Assembly: GCA_003313425.1 (NCBI GenBank)
Contig: NHZP01000014.1
Coordinates: 124,001-188,000, forward strand
Length of the DNA: 64,000 nt
Reading direction: 5' to 3'
Source: Pseudopyrenochaeta lycopersici
Lineage: Eukaryota; Ascomycota; Dothideomycetes; Pleosporales; Pseudopyrenochaetaceae
The notes under the pieces were generated by a model that saw only the letters and a program-made list of their open reading frames with translations, was not told the origin of the DNA and searched no databases. Below, one piece after another: positions 1 to 11,737 of this stretch (positions within the stretch are counted from its first letter, which is position 1; each line of letters starts with the position of its first letter). The position numbers and the translations under genes were made by a program.

Positions 1-1208
1 CCTACGTTTTTTCAAGGGCACTATAAGGATCTCTCAAAGTTGTAATTCTCTCGATATTGACTTGTCTAGTTTACGTGTTTTGCCACGAAAGTATGGAAGG
101 TGCATGCCAATGACTTCCCTCGCAGCGTCTAGCGAACTCTCACATCTATGAGCCATTGTTCCTACTCAGGTCGGTATTCCAAACTTAAAATGAAGTCGGC
201 TCAGCATAATCTAGGATGAACTCTAGATTTTGGAAGGTATGAAGGAAGGAGAAGGCCAATAAAAGCCCCTGGTCTGATGAAAAGCATGATAATTGTTACT
301 CGACTCTGCCTCAACTCTACAGTCAGAGGTCTTTACCAACCAAGTGCTTAGAACAGTTAATATAGCTTCCTTTGGAAACATTAACTATGCCAAACCTATA
401 AAGTGTAGGCGAAACCTCCCTTCTTCCAGTTAAAATCGTCGCTTAACTTTGTACTTTTTTTCTGTCGTATCCTTTAGCGGCGTCGGTCATCACCTTCGAA
501 ATAAACCCCAATCTAGCTCCCAACAACACTACTATGCCCCACAATTCTTGATTACGCTTTGGATTAAGGAATTTTGATCGATTGCGAAGATGGACCAAAA
601 ATGCACAACTACCAAAAACATTTTACAGCAGGTTTAAGACACTGGATAGCAGACCACATATCCTCATGTCAAATTTATGTACAAAGTAAAGTACGTCGAC
701 TTTAGGCTTCTGTGGTCCAGCACAATAGGCATGTTATGCGATTGAACACCCCTTCGACTCCAGCATCCGCCCTGCCGACGGGAACGACCGGGGTCAGCAG
801 AGCCTCGATTACGGGGGGCGATCCTTGTACTTACGGGCCATTCCCACCTTGCATTCAACCGTCTACGCATCAAGCTCCTCGTAGGACATGTCATCTAAAC
901 ATCGCACTCACACTCATCGAAGGATCCCAGATCAAGTTCAATTATGATAGGAACCTAATGCAAAATCATAGAACAGCAAAAGTTGGGCCTCGTGTATAAT
1001 TTCTTTGCGACAGTTGAGCAGAAGGTAGGCAGCGTGTGAATCTGTATATTGGGACTCTCCTTGATTACAAAATGAGTGGCTAGATGAAGCTATAAGGAAT
1101 ATTTAAGGTGTTTTATATGTATGTAGTGAGAGAATATTGCTGAAGATGGGCTTCAGGAATATGACGTGAAGTAGGTACAATTTGGCTTTATCATGCGCCC
1201 TTGTTTTT
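1..1208. other. gene-free stretch
   Basis: No reading frame here resembles a protein I recognise. The open frames are short, overlap on both strands and lack convincing splice partners. The stretch lies downstream of the glutathione transferase gene that ends at 1209. Confidence 0.5.
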
Positions 1209-2217
1209 TTACAAAGCAGCTTCTCTCTCTCGGGCCTCTTTCTGCCACTTCTTGCCCTGTTCAGCGACCTTGTCGAGCTCATCCTCGGGGAGGTTATTAA
1301 GGGTGATGTGGAAATGAGGGCGGGGGACGTTGCGGCCAGCCTCGAAACCAGGCCTTTGGAGAAGATTCTCAAACCATTTCACAATTTCGGTGTATTGAGC
1401 AATGGAGGGAATTCCAGAGAAGTCTACGGATACATATCAGAATGAACATGCTCTAAGGGTTTTTGACTTACTGTGTGCGGCAATCCATGGCCAGATTGCA
1501 ATATCCGCGACAGTAACGCGGTCACCCACGATATAGCCGGTTCCATTCTTGGCTAGCTGGCGATCTAGGGTGCGGTAGAGACGATGACTCTCATTGACGT
1601 AACGGTCAATAGGATATTTGAGCTTCTCGGGGGCATAGCCTAGTATGAAGAACCAATGAACTAGTTGCCTTTTACAAAGGGTGCTGAGAGACTTGGACTT
1701 ACGTGTGAAGTGGTTAGCCTGACCCTGCATGGGACCAAGACCACCCATTTGCCACATGAGCTGTTGTTGAGTTAGTACCTAAATTCCAAAAGTGCAGACT
1801 ACTTTAGGATAGCGCAGTGCAACACAGACCGCAAGACGTACCCAGCTGACCATCTCCCAATGCTCCTTGGTGCCGTATGGATAGGAGATCTTGTTATCCT
1901 TATCGTAAGTGGCGACAATATACAGGAGAATAGCACCACTTTCAAAGATCTTGATCTCCCGGCCGCTCTTGTCCATATCAGTGAGGGCAGGAATGCGACC
2001 GTTGGGGTTGATCTCGAGGAACCAGGGTTCCTTTTGCTCGTGCTTACTGAAGTCCACGGACACGACCTCGAGGAAATGTTGTTAATAATGGGAGTAAGGC
2101 GTATAATCCTTTTGGCCATACCTTGTACTCGAGACCAAGCTCCTCTAAGACGAGAGAGGCCTTGAGGCCGTTGGGTGTTCCCTCGGTATAGAGCGTGATG
2201 TTGGTTTTGATACCCAT
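1209..2217 (-). CDS. Ure2p-type glutathione S-transferase, 5 exons
   Basis: Cytosolic glutathione transferase of the fungal Ure2p-like class, which conjugates or reduces electrophiles with glutathione. Exons on the minus strand are 2217-2122, 2066-1842, 1760-1703, 1639-1472 and 1423-1209; they add to 762 bases and 253 residues, the usual family length. The thioredoxin-fold N-terminal half shows NPNGRIPAL (52-60, with the cis-proline) and the glutathione-binding FESGAILLY (73-81). The helical C-terminal half shows GDRVTVADIAIWPW (about 165-178), the N-capping box region of GSTs. All four introns are GT-AG and 48-75 bases long. The gene diverges from a Zn2Cys6 regulator across a 745-base promoter with palindromic CCGCGG sites, so joint regulation is plausible. 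The substrate cannot be read from the sequence. Confidence 0.92.
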
Positions 2218-2440
2218 GACGAGCTGCTGTCTTTCGTCACGGTGGGTTCGTTGGTTGTAGTAGTGGAAGTTGTAAATTGGTATATCGTGTGGGATGTTTT
2301 AGTTGCGAATGTAGTATGTCTGGTTATGTTTCTTCAGTTGCACAATGATGGAAAACTCAAGACCATATATACTGATTTTGGTCGCACATTTCTACTTGTA
2401 TCTCATAGTCTCTCAATCCGCTCGCAGCCGCAAGGTCTCA

Positions 2441-2450
2441 TTCCGCGGAA
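2441..2450. promoter_or_regulatory. palindromic CCGCGG site, copy 1
   Basis: A perfect 10-base palindrome TTCCGCGGAA in the divergent promoter between the glutathione transferase and the Zn2Cys6 regulator. Paired CGG/CCG half-sites are the usual targets of Zn2Cys6 dimers. A related imperfect inverted repeat, GCGGTATTCCGC, lies at 2501-2512. Confidence 0.5.
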
Positions 2451-2832
2451 CTATATTGATGTCAGCAAGAGCCGAGTATACGTATATGTGGTTCCGTGAT
2501 GCGGTATTCCGCAACGGCTGTCTCGCGCATGGACTTAGTGATCATACCCTACCATCAGTGACGGACAAGTCTGAAGCTAACAAAATCGTTTCTGTTTATT
2601 GCATGGTCAGATGAGTATCGAAGGGGGTGCGCGCAACAATCTGGAAGGGAAAACGGCATGAAGCCGAGTATCGAAGGCGAGGCCTGAAACTGACTCCGGG
2701 ATCCTACGAATGGAAATGGCTCTAAGCTCCACGAATTGGAATAGCGTATCTGTTTCGAGTTTTTCCACCCTGATGTTATCATAATTTGCAGTATCCTATT
2801 GCGCAAGACGTTTGTAAGCTCTGCCAAGACTA

Positions 2833-2848
2833 TGGTTCCGCGGAACCA
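2833..2848. promoter_or_regulatory. palindromic CCGCGG site, copy 2 (16-base perfect palindrome)
   Basis: TGGTTCCGCGGAACCA is a perfect 16-base palindrome that contains the same TTCCGCGGAA core found at 2441-2450. It lies 115 bases upstream of the start codon of the Zn2Cys6 regulator. It is a candidate binding site for that regulator (autoregulation) or for another Zn2Cys6 protein. Confidence 0.55.
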
Positions 2849-2962
2849 ACATATATCGAGCAACATTTGTAAGCTCTGATGTCTTATGTATGCATTGTTC
2901 AAACGGCCCCCAAAGACATCTCTGCGTATCACCAACATTTGACTAGAACAGTACGGAACATT

Positions 2963-4856
2963 ATGATGGAGTCTCACAAGCCCAAGATCCGAAAGGTTTG
3001 GTCCAAAGCTGAGTCTCGGCAGATTATACTGTCACAATGAAATCGGCTGACATAAAAGCTGTAGGCCTGTGACTTGTGTTATCGCAAACGCATAAAGTGT
3101 GATGGCCAGACACCACGCTGTTCACACTGCCAAATATACAATTGCCAATGCACCCACAAGGCTGCTAGCCGGCGAAAGAAACCCCCCAAATCTCGTTTGG
3201 TTCAGTCATCGAAGCCATCAGCGCCCGTTAACAACACAGGCCTAGATGCACTCTACCCAAGTAGCTTTACCAGTCAATGTGGGGATAAGCACTATTTACA
3301 CCATGACTCCCCGACGCTTATTCTAACTAAGCAGTTGGGATTGCCTCTGGAAGATACTATGCGATCCTCGACATCCACTAACAATCCGAGCTTGGATGTA
3401 CTCTTCCCAAGTAGCTCTGGTTTTTCTTGGGACACGGACTTTTCAGGCCATGACCCCGCGACGCATACACAGATGGACTTGCCTGCGGAAGGTCTTGTGC
3501 GACAACTGATTGACACATACCTTGCGAACATTAACAGTATCTTACCACTGTTTGATCCTCACCAGTTGACCCAAACGGTCGACCATTGGTTTAACAGCCC
3601 AACACAACGGTCTCGTACGTCCTGGGCAGTGATCAACGTCGTAATGGCCATCGCGCAATACTGCAGTTTTGGCCAAGCTGATTTTGGCCATGCCGACATC
3701 TCTGTTGGCAGTGTCTCAGACTGTCTTAACAAAGCACAGTCTGCCTTGACCGAAATCCTCATGGGAGATGTCGGACTTCCAAATCTGCAGGTAGTATTGG
3801 GACTAGTCATCATATTTAAAGGTACATCCGATATCAGGCCTGCCGTTTTTCTGATCTCTACCGCACTGAGGCTCTGTCAGGTCCTTGGTATCCATCGCAG
3901 TGACAGCGACTTCTACGGCAACACCACCCCTAGAGAAGCTTTACAACTGAGTCGAGTTTTTTGGATAGCATACATTCTTGACCGAGATATTGCTATGCGC
4001 ATTCGGCAGGCGCCTATCCAGCAAGATACAGATATCAACATCGAGCTCCCGCCGATAAAGCCGGATGAAGACGCTGCAGGATTCGTCAGCACACCTGAAA
4101 GTTACCAACATGGCTTTAATGTGTTTCGTGCCCACGTCGAGCTTTCTCAAATCCAAGGCTATGTTTACGACGCTCTTTTCTCAGTGCGCTCACAGCAGCT
4201 GAGTCCCGGCGAAAAGGCAGCCAGGTGCCAGGTGATTCGGCTGTTATTGAAAGACTGGAAAGGTCGCATACCGGCAACTCTCAGTGCAGAGGCTCTGTCC
4301 CAGACGCAGAGCTACCTGCCATGCATTCCCAAGTTTCTCTGTATGTTGTACGGTACGGTTCTTACATGTCTTGGACAACTATGCCAGGTTAACTCGATGG
4401 ATTTCCGTTGGGTAGATCAGCTTCGTCATTATGGGCGCAGTATAACTGTTGGCGTAGGCAAGCCTTGCCTCCCACCCCCTCAGCCACAAGGCTGGAATGC
4501 TCTGGTGAACGAGTGTCGAGAGTTCATGCCGCTGTTTATTAGCATTCAGGACAAAGGCCCTGCATTTATCTGGTAAGCGTTCCTTCCTTATCCCTCCTCG
4601 TATCGATAACACTCAGCAGTCTAGGATGAACATATGCCCCTACGCATCAGGACTTGTATGCCTTTCAGCCAACTCGATAATCAATTTTGACAACAGAGAC
4701 AGCCTCGAAGATCAAGATCGGCGTCTTAAAGTTGAAGCTGTGGACGTCTTAGGCGAGATGGCTAGACAGACCAATCACAAGACACTGACGAGAGTCCTGG
4801 AGGCATTTATGGAGCTCGACTCTCAATATCGGTTCATGACCGCAACCCGAGATTGA
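2963..4856 (+). CDS. Zn2Cys6 transcription factor, divergent from the GST, 3 exons
   Basis: Nuclear fungal regulator. Exons 2963-2995, 3065-4572 and 4625-4856 give 590 residues. The tiny first exon supplies MMESHKPKIRK and splices straight into the zinc cluster, whose cysteines are C13, C16, C23, C30, C33 and C40. A basic linker (KAASRRKKPPKSR) follows. From about residue 155 to 480 the protein looks like the middle homology region (fungal_trans), beginning LIDTYLANINSILPLFD. The last intron has a GTAAGC donor at 4573 and a TAG acceptor at 4624. The N-terminal linker holds two related copies of an NN-x-x-LD-x-L-(Y/F)-PSS motif near residues 67 and 117, a small internal duplication. The start could equally be the second ATG at 2966. 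The target genes are unknown; the adjacent transferase is the obvious candidate. Confidence 0.9.
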
Positions 4857-5675
4857 TCGGTGCTCAGGGCATCTTTTGCTACGTTTCGCATAGTATCAGT
4901 GCTGGTGAAATGTGTCACAGTAAAGACAGGGCTATGGAGTTGCTTGTAAGCTTATGTATAGGGACGGGAGAGCTTGTTCTCAAGACCTATTCTCATATGT
5001 GAAAGAACATGTTGTGACTTGTGTTTGCATAGTTTTTGTAAATAAATTCGCTTTACTGGCTTGTATGTGTGATACAGTATTCACAACAAAAGACTAAGAC
5101 ACATCAGGCACACCAAATGTTTAAATCATGCTTGACTTCTCAACTACACGAGATGTGCAGTTTGGGGGCCAAAATGAAGGGCTGTCATCAGCCTGCCCTT
5201 GAAGCCACCTGTGAAAACTGAACTTCATTACCTCTGCTTATACGATAGTCGTTTCTCGAGCCTGCGTGCTCCTTTTTCTCTACTACTTATACATATGAAG
5301 ACCCCAACTGATACTATTCAACACAATGAACAAGATGAGGCACAAGACGCAATTACCACACTTGCGGGATGGTAAATTGCCAGCAGAGATACCAAGCCAT
5401 GAAGTCCAAGACGGGGTTAGTCGCGCTTTAGCTACGATGCAAGAGCTGGCTAGCTTACAAGTCGACAACGAACAAATACGGTCTGTTCTATATCTCCCTG
5501 GTCATACCAATGACTGGGAAACGGAGAGCCAAGGTGAATACACTACTACAGAGCAGAATATCTCGAAATCACCAGATGAAGAGCAATGAAAAGCTCTTTT
5601 GGAAAACACGAAAACATATATATATATGGCCAATTCTAAACATCGCAATAAAGTATTCCAAGTGGTGGTGGATCT
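4857..5675. other. gene-free stretch upstream of the HET relic
   Basis: The 3' flank of the regulator and the former promoter of the HET pseudogene. An 87-codon open frame at 5326-5589 has no recognisable motif and I do not call it a gene. Confidence 0.45.
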
Positions 5676-7027
5676 ATGGACAATGAAGATGAGCCGGGTG
5701 ACTGGCCAAGGCGGCTTCTCCACGTCCCATCAATGGCATCTTTCCCTGGCAGAATGGCAACATCTACAACGACATGAGTTGCCCAAACTACGCGATACTT
5801 TCATATACATGGGGTCGATCGAGGCTCGCACCCGAGGAGCAATCGGAGATCGGGAGTGTAAACATTGAAGGCACCACTTGGACAATCCCGAGGGTTAACG
5901 ATGCCATCTTCTCGGTAGCGCAATTTTTAAATAGTATGCGGTCTTGCATCCATGCTCATAAGTCGCGACTTGACCTAGAGTATATTTGGGTTGACATGGC
6001 TTGCATCAACCAGGATGACAAAGATCCCGAAAGTGCCCTTGAGATCGGGCGACAAGCAAAGATATTTGGCCACGCAAGGCAAAAATACATATGGCTAGCT
6101 GCCGACAATGCAGTGCAAGTAAAACCACCTCATCCTTTACAAGACATACGATTTCTTCTAGACGCAAAAAAAACCCTACGAATTCCAGGCTGTAGCCGAC
6201 GCAACTTTGTTGAAAAAGAGTGTTTGCGAATCGGAGGAGTCCCTTGTCGCCGAACTGGGTCATAATATCTCTTGTACTGAAGATCTTACAGAAGCTGTCA
6301 GGAACCTGGTTGCTTATCCATGGTTCATGTCCCTTTGGACGCTACAGGAAGCGTGCCTTTCATTCCCCGCCATTTTCCTCCACAATAATGGCGACGCTGT
6401 CATTGAAAGTGGTGGATTCCATCCTCGGTTCAGTGATCTACTTCATTCTATCCATATGATTTCCGAAGTGACTTCGGCATGTGCACATTTGCGTTCATTA
6501 GTACGTCTCCCAAAGTCACTAGAGAAGCAGGCTCTTCGGCTGATTATTGAACGGACCGGTCTGGAGCCGTTGAGTTCGCATGATCGCATTTGACTCTATA
6601 CCCAGTCCAAGAACCGTACCAGTTAGGCGAAGCTCCTCTAGAGAGGGAACCAATACTTTCCCAGTCGCATATCTTCATGCAACCGGTCCAGTTCAAGGAT
6701 TGGTGGAGAATCAAACCCTGCTCATCAGTGCCAATAAGCTCATACAACTTTATGCCAAATCAGCTTCGACGCAGGGACGATGCCCCTAGCGACATCTACT
6801 CCAAACCTCAGCATGTTGCGAAGGTCAGATGTTCATTCTGCGTCGATCCTCAGGGATGAAAGAAATTACGATTTTAGGCAATGGCTGATTCAAAAATATG
6901 CTGCCAACCCTGTATGGTTGGCATTGCTCGGGATATCACCCATGTACAAATCGGGCGGTGTCTTAGCTTGATTCTGTGCGAGCGGTCGGAAGGTAACTGG
7001 GAACGACTTGAATTATGCCAATGGTAG
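5676..7027 (+). pseudogene. HET-domain (heterokaryon incompatibility) pseudogene with multiple frameshifts
   Basis: Remains of a roughly 450-codon HET-domain protein, the family that triggers cell death when unlike fungal individuals fuse. Landmarks appear in order but in changing frames. The N-terminal RRLLHVPSM is read in the frame of 5676. NYAILSYTWG follows in another frame from 5741. The YIWVDMACINQDD block is in the same frame. YPWFMSLWTLQEA comes after a shift at the run of eight A at 6166-6173. A C-terminal SQSHIF...DWWRIKP block follows a further shift near 6580-6600. The family-typical ending, with LILCERSEGNWERLELCQW, is read up to the stop at 7025-7027. At least four frame changes are needed, not all at homopolymers, while the flanking genes are intact, so decay is more likely than sequencing error. 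Confidence 0.85.
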
Positions 7028-8815
7028 GTGCCTGAAAGGGGGCTGTGGAGAAGCGTCCATTCGAGGGGGACAGTCTCGAATGGGTGACCCGGGACGGCAT
7101 ATTTAGCTACATAGAGTGAGGAGCGATTCTCTCCAACAACGCTGGTCCCAGGAACGAGTTGGGGAAGCAAAAATGAGTGACAATCTTGAGGTTTGTGGCT
7201 TTTCCCCCTGTAGAACTCAGGTAAATAAGGTAATTGCCTATATCATATTTAAATAATTTTGAGAAGTTAGTGATATATAAATACAAATAGATATGTATAC
7301 AGATATGTGTATATTTTATAGCTGATAAAAATAATTTTTCTCTTATTGCTACATTGAAGCATTCATGGTATGCGATGAGGTTGAGGACGCCCGACTAGAA
7401 GCATTGGTTGTGGTAGTGGAGGTAAAGCAGAACAGGTCCCTAGCGAATGACAGTAGGTCAGCGAGGATGACGCTTGACATAAGCCATGACAGTAAAGTCA
7501 AGGATTGTTTTCGATAGACGGGTAATCGGGCTTATATCATCCTCTAGCATGCATGTTGGACGACGTGGTCGTCGTCCGGAGAGTTCCTTGTAAAGCTTAT
7601 ATGTCGATACTATATGCTTCCTATACCGGCATCAACCCCTCAAAGTACGTAGTGTGACTAAAGATAGTATCGAATATTCGGCGCAGTTTCACATTGACCC
7701 TGTGCCCGGCATCTGTGGACCTGCATGCTGCTTCCCACGGAATCCGAGGTGATCCTGGCTGATGTGGGGTAAAAGTGGATATGTCCGAGATCCTTCCGCT
7801 GATAGGCATTGCGGCATGTGTGCGTGAGGGTGGTGGAGGGAAAGATCAACACCTATCGGTCCGCTCGCAGCGCCGCCGGATGGGATACGAGGTTGGCGAG
7901 GCGGTTCAGATAGTATGCTGATCTAGAGCTTTGCGATCATCCTTGTCTTTGAACTTGATTCACCAATGAGATGCTGCGCAGGTATACTTCAAGTCTGGAT
8001 GGCTCATCTTGTGAGCGATACTATAACATAGATATCACGCTTATGCAAGTAAATATATCGTCTTAATTCCATATAACTTGCTTGGTGTGATGAGTTCTTG
8101 CACACTTGGAGTAACACAGTTTGGCGCACTTCTGTCAGCGGATGATTTCTTGACTCTGGATATTTTATGATGTTTGAAAAAGCAAATAATTCTTCAAAAC
8201 TTATGCACATCTTCTCTTGAACACTGTATTACTAGGTAAAGGTCATGTTATCAATTACTCGTTGCTCGTAATGTCTCTGTAGTTGGCGACTATTCGTTTC
8301 GAAAGCCGCAGGTTGAAAAATAGAACAGAGGAACTTGAGAAGATACAGACATGCAAACACAGTATTCACTCTGAGACGAGGGCAGGACCTGGTTACAACG
8401 GATGCCGGCAAAAGATTGATACGAGCAGAGGATTGGGAAGGAGCGAATCGCTTATCGTTATCGCCCTGACCCCTGCGGCGATCCAAGGGTCTGGCCAGGC
8501 ACATCACCGAAGTACCATATTTTCTCGATCCGAAGACCTTTGCCCTCCTTTCCTTTCCTCCAACTCCAGACCCCCTTTGCACAACGTATACCATGGCTTT
8601 CATTCGATCATTCACTTCTGGTTCCAATGTGCATGACATACGAAAGTGATCGTAGCTCACCGCCCCAGTCGTTTGCATCATTGCTCCTCCAGTTTCCTGG
8701 GAATGCAATTGCTTGCGAGTAGCACCTGCACACACTATTAACTGCTCTTTGTGACGACAGCAATACTTAGTGCTCGAGACTCACTGACACAAACACACAT
8801 ATTTTCGAATCGCGT
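7028..8815. other. gene-free stretch
   Basis: Between the HET relic and the SET gene I see no supported gene. 7,200-7,350 is AT-rich. A 167-codon minus-strand frame at 8232-8735 lacks motifs and overlaps the probable promoter of the SET gene. Confidence 0.45.
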
Positions 8816-9994
8816 ATGCTTACATCGCCGATGGCTTCCGAGGCGTCTGCCCCGACTACCGCTTCCTCAGTGTCCAGCGTCTCAAGGCCTCCCTCGATAT
8901 CCTCCGCGTCTACCTCTGCCGATCAGGGCCAGTCACACCCAGCTGGTGCGCCGGTATCGTCGCTCTTTGAAGTTCGCCACACGCTGAGTGCTGGCCGCGC
9001 CGTCTTCGCGAGCCAGGACATACCGGCAGATACCCTGATATGGCAGTCAGCCGATCTGACGCTCTCCGTTCTCCTCCGAGAATATAGGCGTGAAGTATGT
9101 GGTCAATGCTTCAGTTACGACTACGGCCGAGACCTTGATATCAGGGACAAGACAGTGGGCTTTGCGTTCTGCACCCAGGAATGTCAGGACAAATGGAAGG
9201 AAGGACAAGGCGAAGTGGGCGTACAAGCATGGACTGCTGTGGAGACGTTGGTTAAGCGAAGGAGCAAGGAGGACAGTGAAATGGTGGATGCTGATCTACC
9301 GCGGCCGAAAAAGAAGGAGATTACACAGGCGTGGGAGGCTGTTGCTGCTCCAGCGGCACTGATACGGATTGCGAGGGAAGGTGAAGAAAAAGCATCCATT
9401 GGGGAGGAGGGTGCAGTCCAGGTCACGAAACAGCACAAGAAGGCTTTACAAAAAGCGCTACTTCAGCAAATTTCGCCAGACGTCATGAGCTTCTGCGTCA
9501 GTGGTATCATCTGGCGGCACCACAATCCTCAGGATTGGGACAAAGTGCTTGCTCTCGCTCGGGACAGTACGCCCTACCATAGCACAGATGACCTTCGTGC
9601 CTTTACAAGGACCTACCTGCACCTCCTCGCCATCCTCCCGCTTCCGCTGCTTCCCCTCGTCACCTCAGAGACGCTCCTTCTCCTATCCTCACGTGATTCA
9701 CACAACTCCTTCGGCATCCGATCTCTCGAAGACGATGGCTCTGAGTTCTTCGGATATGGATGTTGGCCCGCCGCGAGCTACTTCAATCATTCGTGTGGAC
9801 CGAACATTGAGAAGAAGCGAGAGGGACGGGTGTGGGAGTTTAAGGCGGGGAGAGATATTGGAATGGGGGAGGAGTTGTGCATTACGTATTTGAGTGGGGA
9901 GGAGAGGAAGCTGTCGAGGGGAAAGAGGATGTTGACGCTGAAGCGGAACTGGGGTTTCGAATGCGGGTGCGACAGGTGTGAGCCGGTGCTGTAG
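8816..9994 (+). CDS. SET-domain protein, SMYD/Set6-like
   Basis: Single-exon gene of 392 residues, a putative protein-lysine methyltransferase. The first SET half begins near residue 51 (FEVRHTLSAGRAVFASQDI). It is interrupted by a cysteine-rich, MYND-like insert (CGQCFSYDYGRDLDIRDK, then FCTQEC, about 95-123), with its cysteines spaced less tightly than in a full MYND finger. An inserted helical, charged stretch follows. The second half carries the catalytic-core NHSC (324-327), then EELCITYL (352-359) and a post-SET cysteine cluster CGCDRC (383-388). This split SET order is that of SMYD proteins and yeast Set5/Set6. The start may instead be the second ATG at 8831, since residues 6-48 are low-complexity Ser/Thr/Ala. 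The substrate is unknown. Confidence 0.85.
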   Translation: MLTSPMASEASAPTTASSVSSVSRPPSISSASTSADQGQSHPAGAPVSSLFEVRHTLSAGRAVFASQDIPADTLIWQSADLTLSVLLREYRREVCGQCFSYDYGRDLDIRDKTVGFAFCTQECQDKWKEGQGEVGVQAWTAVETLVKRRSKEDSEMVDADLPRPKKKEITQAWEAVAAPAALIRIAREGEEKASIGEEGAVQVTKQHKKALQKALLQQISPDVMSFCVSGIIWRHHNPQDWDKVLALARDSTPYHSTDDLRAFTRTYLHLLAILPLPLLPLVTSETLLLLSSRDSHNSFGIRSLEDDGSEFFGYGCWPAASYFNHSCGPNIEKKREGRVWEFKAGRDIGMGEELCITYLSGEERKLSRGKRMLTLKRNWGFECGCDRCEPVL

Positions 9995-11737
9995 TTGAAG
10001 CAATTCACCAGCGATAGAAAAATTTGAATGACGACAGGAATTCCAAGTTCAGCATATTTGTTGATCACAACAGAATGAGACAAATGTTCGTCTGTTTCAA
10101 CCATGTCAGTTGGGATGCTATGGAATGGGAGCCACAATGAGACCAGAAGCTTTCCAGTATTGTCGTTTTGAGTCGCAATTTTGCAGCCTCGCTCGGTTGA
10201 CTGCCGACTCTCCGAGCCCTGGAGGGTCGGGGGCATTACCAACCCTGCTGCAGAGTCAGCACACAGCATGCTGAACAATCGGACCGACTGTGCATGCGGA
10301 CTCTTCCGAGCAGACAATAATGGGGAGCATCGGTCAGACGAGGCCACGTTCAATAAACATCTACGCACGCCCAGAATTCAAGTTCGCCTTGTGGCTCTCC
10401 ACAGATGATCTGCGCAAGGGCCGCCGCAAACGTCAATGTGTTTCAGGTTTGGGCGCTGAAAGGCAAAGATTGGCCTTTTTTGTCCGCGGCATGCATGACG
10501 TAACCACAGGCTAGCGTAGTTGGACCCTGCATGTAGCTGAACCGTTGAAGTCAAAAGAAAGTGGTCAGGGTGAACTGCACGCTGCCAGGAAGCGAGCAGC
10601 GGAGATTGCTGCTATAGCCATGGCAAGAGGGAACCAAGGGTGCAACCCTGCTCTAGTGTCCGTCCATTGGGCGGCTACAGGCCATCTTGGGCCCATTTCC
10701 AAGGCCGCGAGGAGGGCACTTTGCAGGGTGGCTTAGGCCGAGAGGTCCGGAGCGAGCCTGTCGTGGAGCGCGTTGCAACTTCTGCAGATGAACTATTGAG
10801 CTTGGGAAGGGCTCATGCCGGAGGTCCCGCGGCGTGCCCACTGTAGCTGAACCGTCTCTTGCGCGGAGGCCGATAGTGTGTGTGTTGGCCCGAGGCGCCA
10901 ACGCGAAGAGACATATGTTGAAGCAAGACCCGTGTGTGAGGTGCTGCAGCTTTCGAACAATCTCCCCTTCTCCCTCTACATAGTTACAGGCCCGCGCCGC
11001 ACTTGACCGTTCCTCGCCTATCGTACCAGACGGCGGTCCTCTCGGAATTCCCGTCGAGAGAGCCTATTGGCAACCTGACTTCTGCACGACGGACGCGATA
11101 TAGCGAGAGCGGCGTCATACCTTCCACGCGCGGGTAGACTGGTAGCCCTGCAACGCATCTGACTTGGAAACGCCGCATATTCCATCGAGATTCAAGTCTC
11201 CATGCGCTCCCAAGGCTCGTCACCGCGAGCAGGACGCAGCAAGAAGATGGCGCCAGTAATTGAGGTAAGAGGCGATATTCTCATATGGTTGAAGGGGCGA
11301 CGTGTAGATCATTCTGCAAGAGCATTCTTCCAGATCAATTTCCCCGAGCACCGCGAGACATTGGAGAGCACAAAAGCATCATCTCGCGTAGTCTGGTGGG
11401 CGGTCCAACTTGTTTGCGATGATGCAGCGGGTATCGTCATATAGGTTGGCACGGGCCTTCTGCGTCATCGCTCTTTCCTGCTCCAGCACCACGCTTTGCT
11501 CGTCTTGTGCATGACCTCTTCTCCAGCCAGTCGCCGCCCCCAACACCGCTTTCCCCTCATTCACGACCTGTTCCGCTGCACTACTGCTGGGCTGTTCTCT
11601 TAGGCACGGCTGCACGCGGCTGCCATTTTTCTACGAATTCCTTGCGAGTTCCTTCCCTCTGTTCCTTTTGAGCCTCATCCTGCCCCGCTATCCTCGACGG
11701 CTTTGTAATTCGCCTCGCACACTGCACCGAGCTAAAC
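9995..11737. other. long gene-free upstream region of the kinase gene
   Basis: About 1.7 kb without a convincing coding region. It probably holds the promoter and a long 5' leader of the kinase gene; several short ATG-initiated frames occur between 11,200 and 11,737 and could act as upstream ORFs. Fungal stress-kinase genes often have long leaders, so this is an inference, not a demonstrated UTR. Confidence 0.35.

Noticed and set aside
2555..2977. 140-codon minus-strand frame in the GST-regulator promoter
   Set aside because: It overlaps the first exon of the regulator on the other strand, covers the palindromic sites and lacks any motif.
5326..5589. 87-codon frame upstream of the HET relic
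   Set aside because: Short, hydrophilic, with no family resemblance; cannot be joined to the HET frames by a plausible intron.
8232..8735. 167-codon minus-strand frame
   Set aside because: No recognisable motif or signal, no splice partners, and it lies in the probable promoter of the SET gene.
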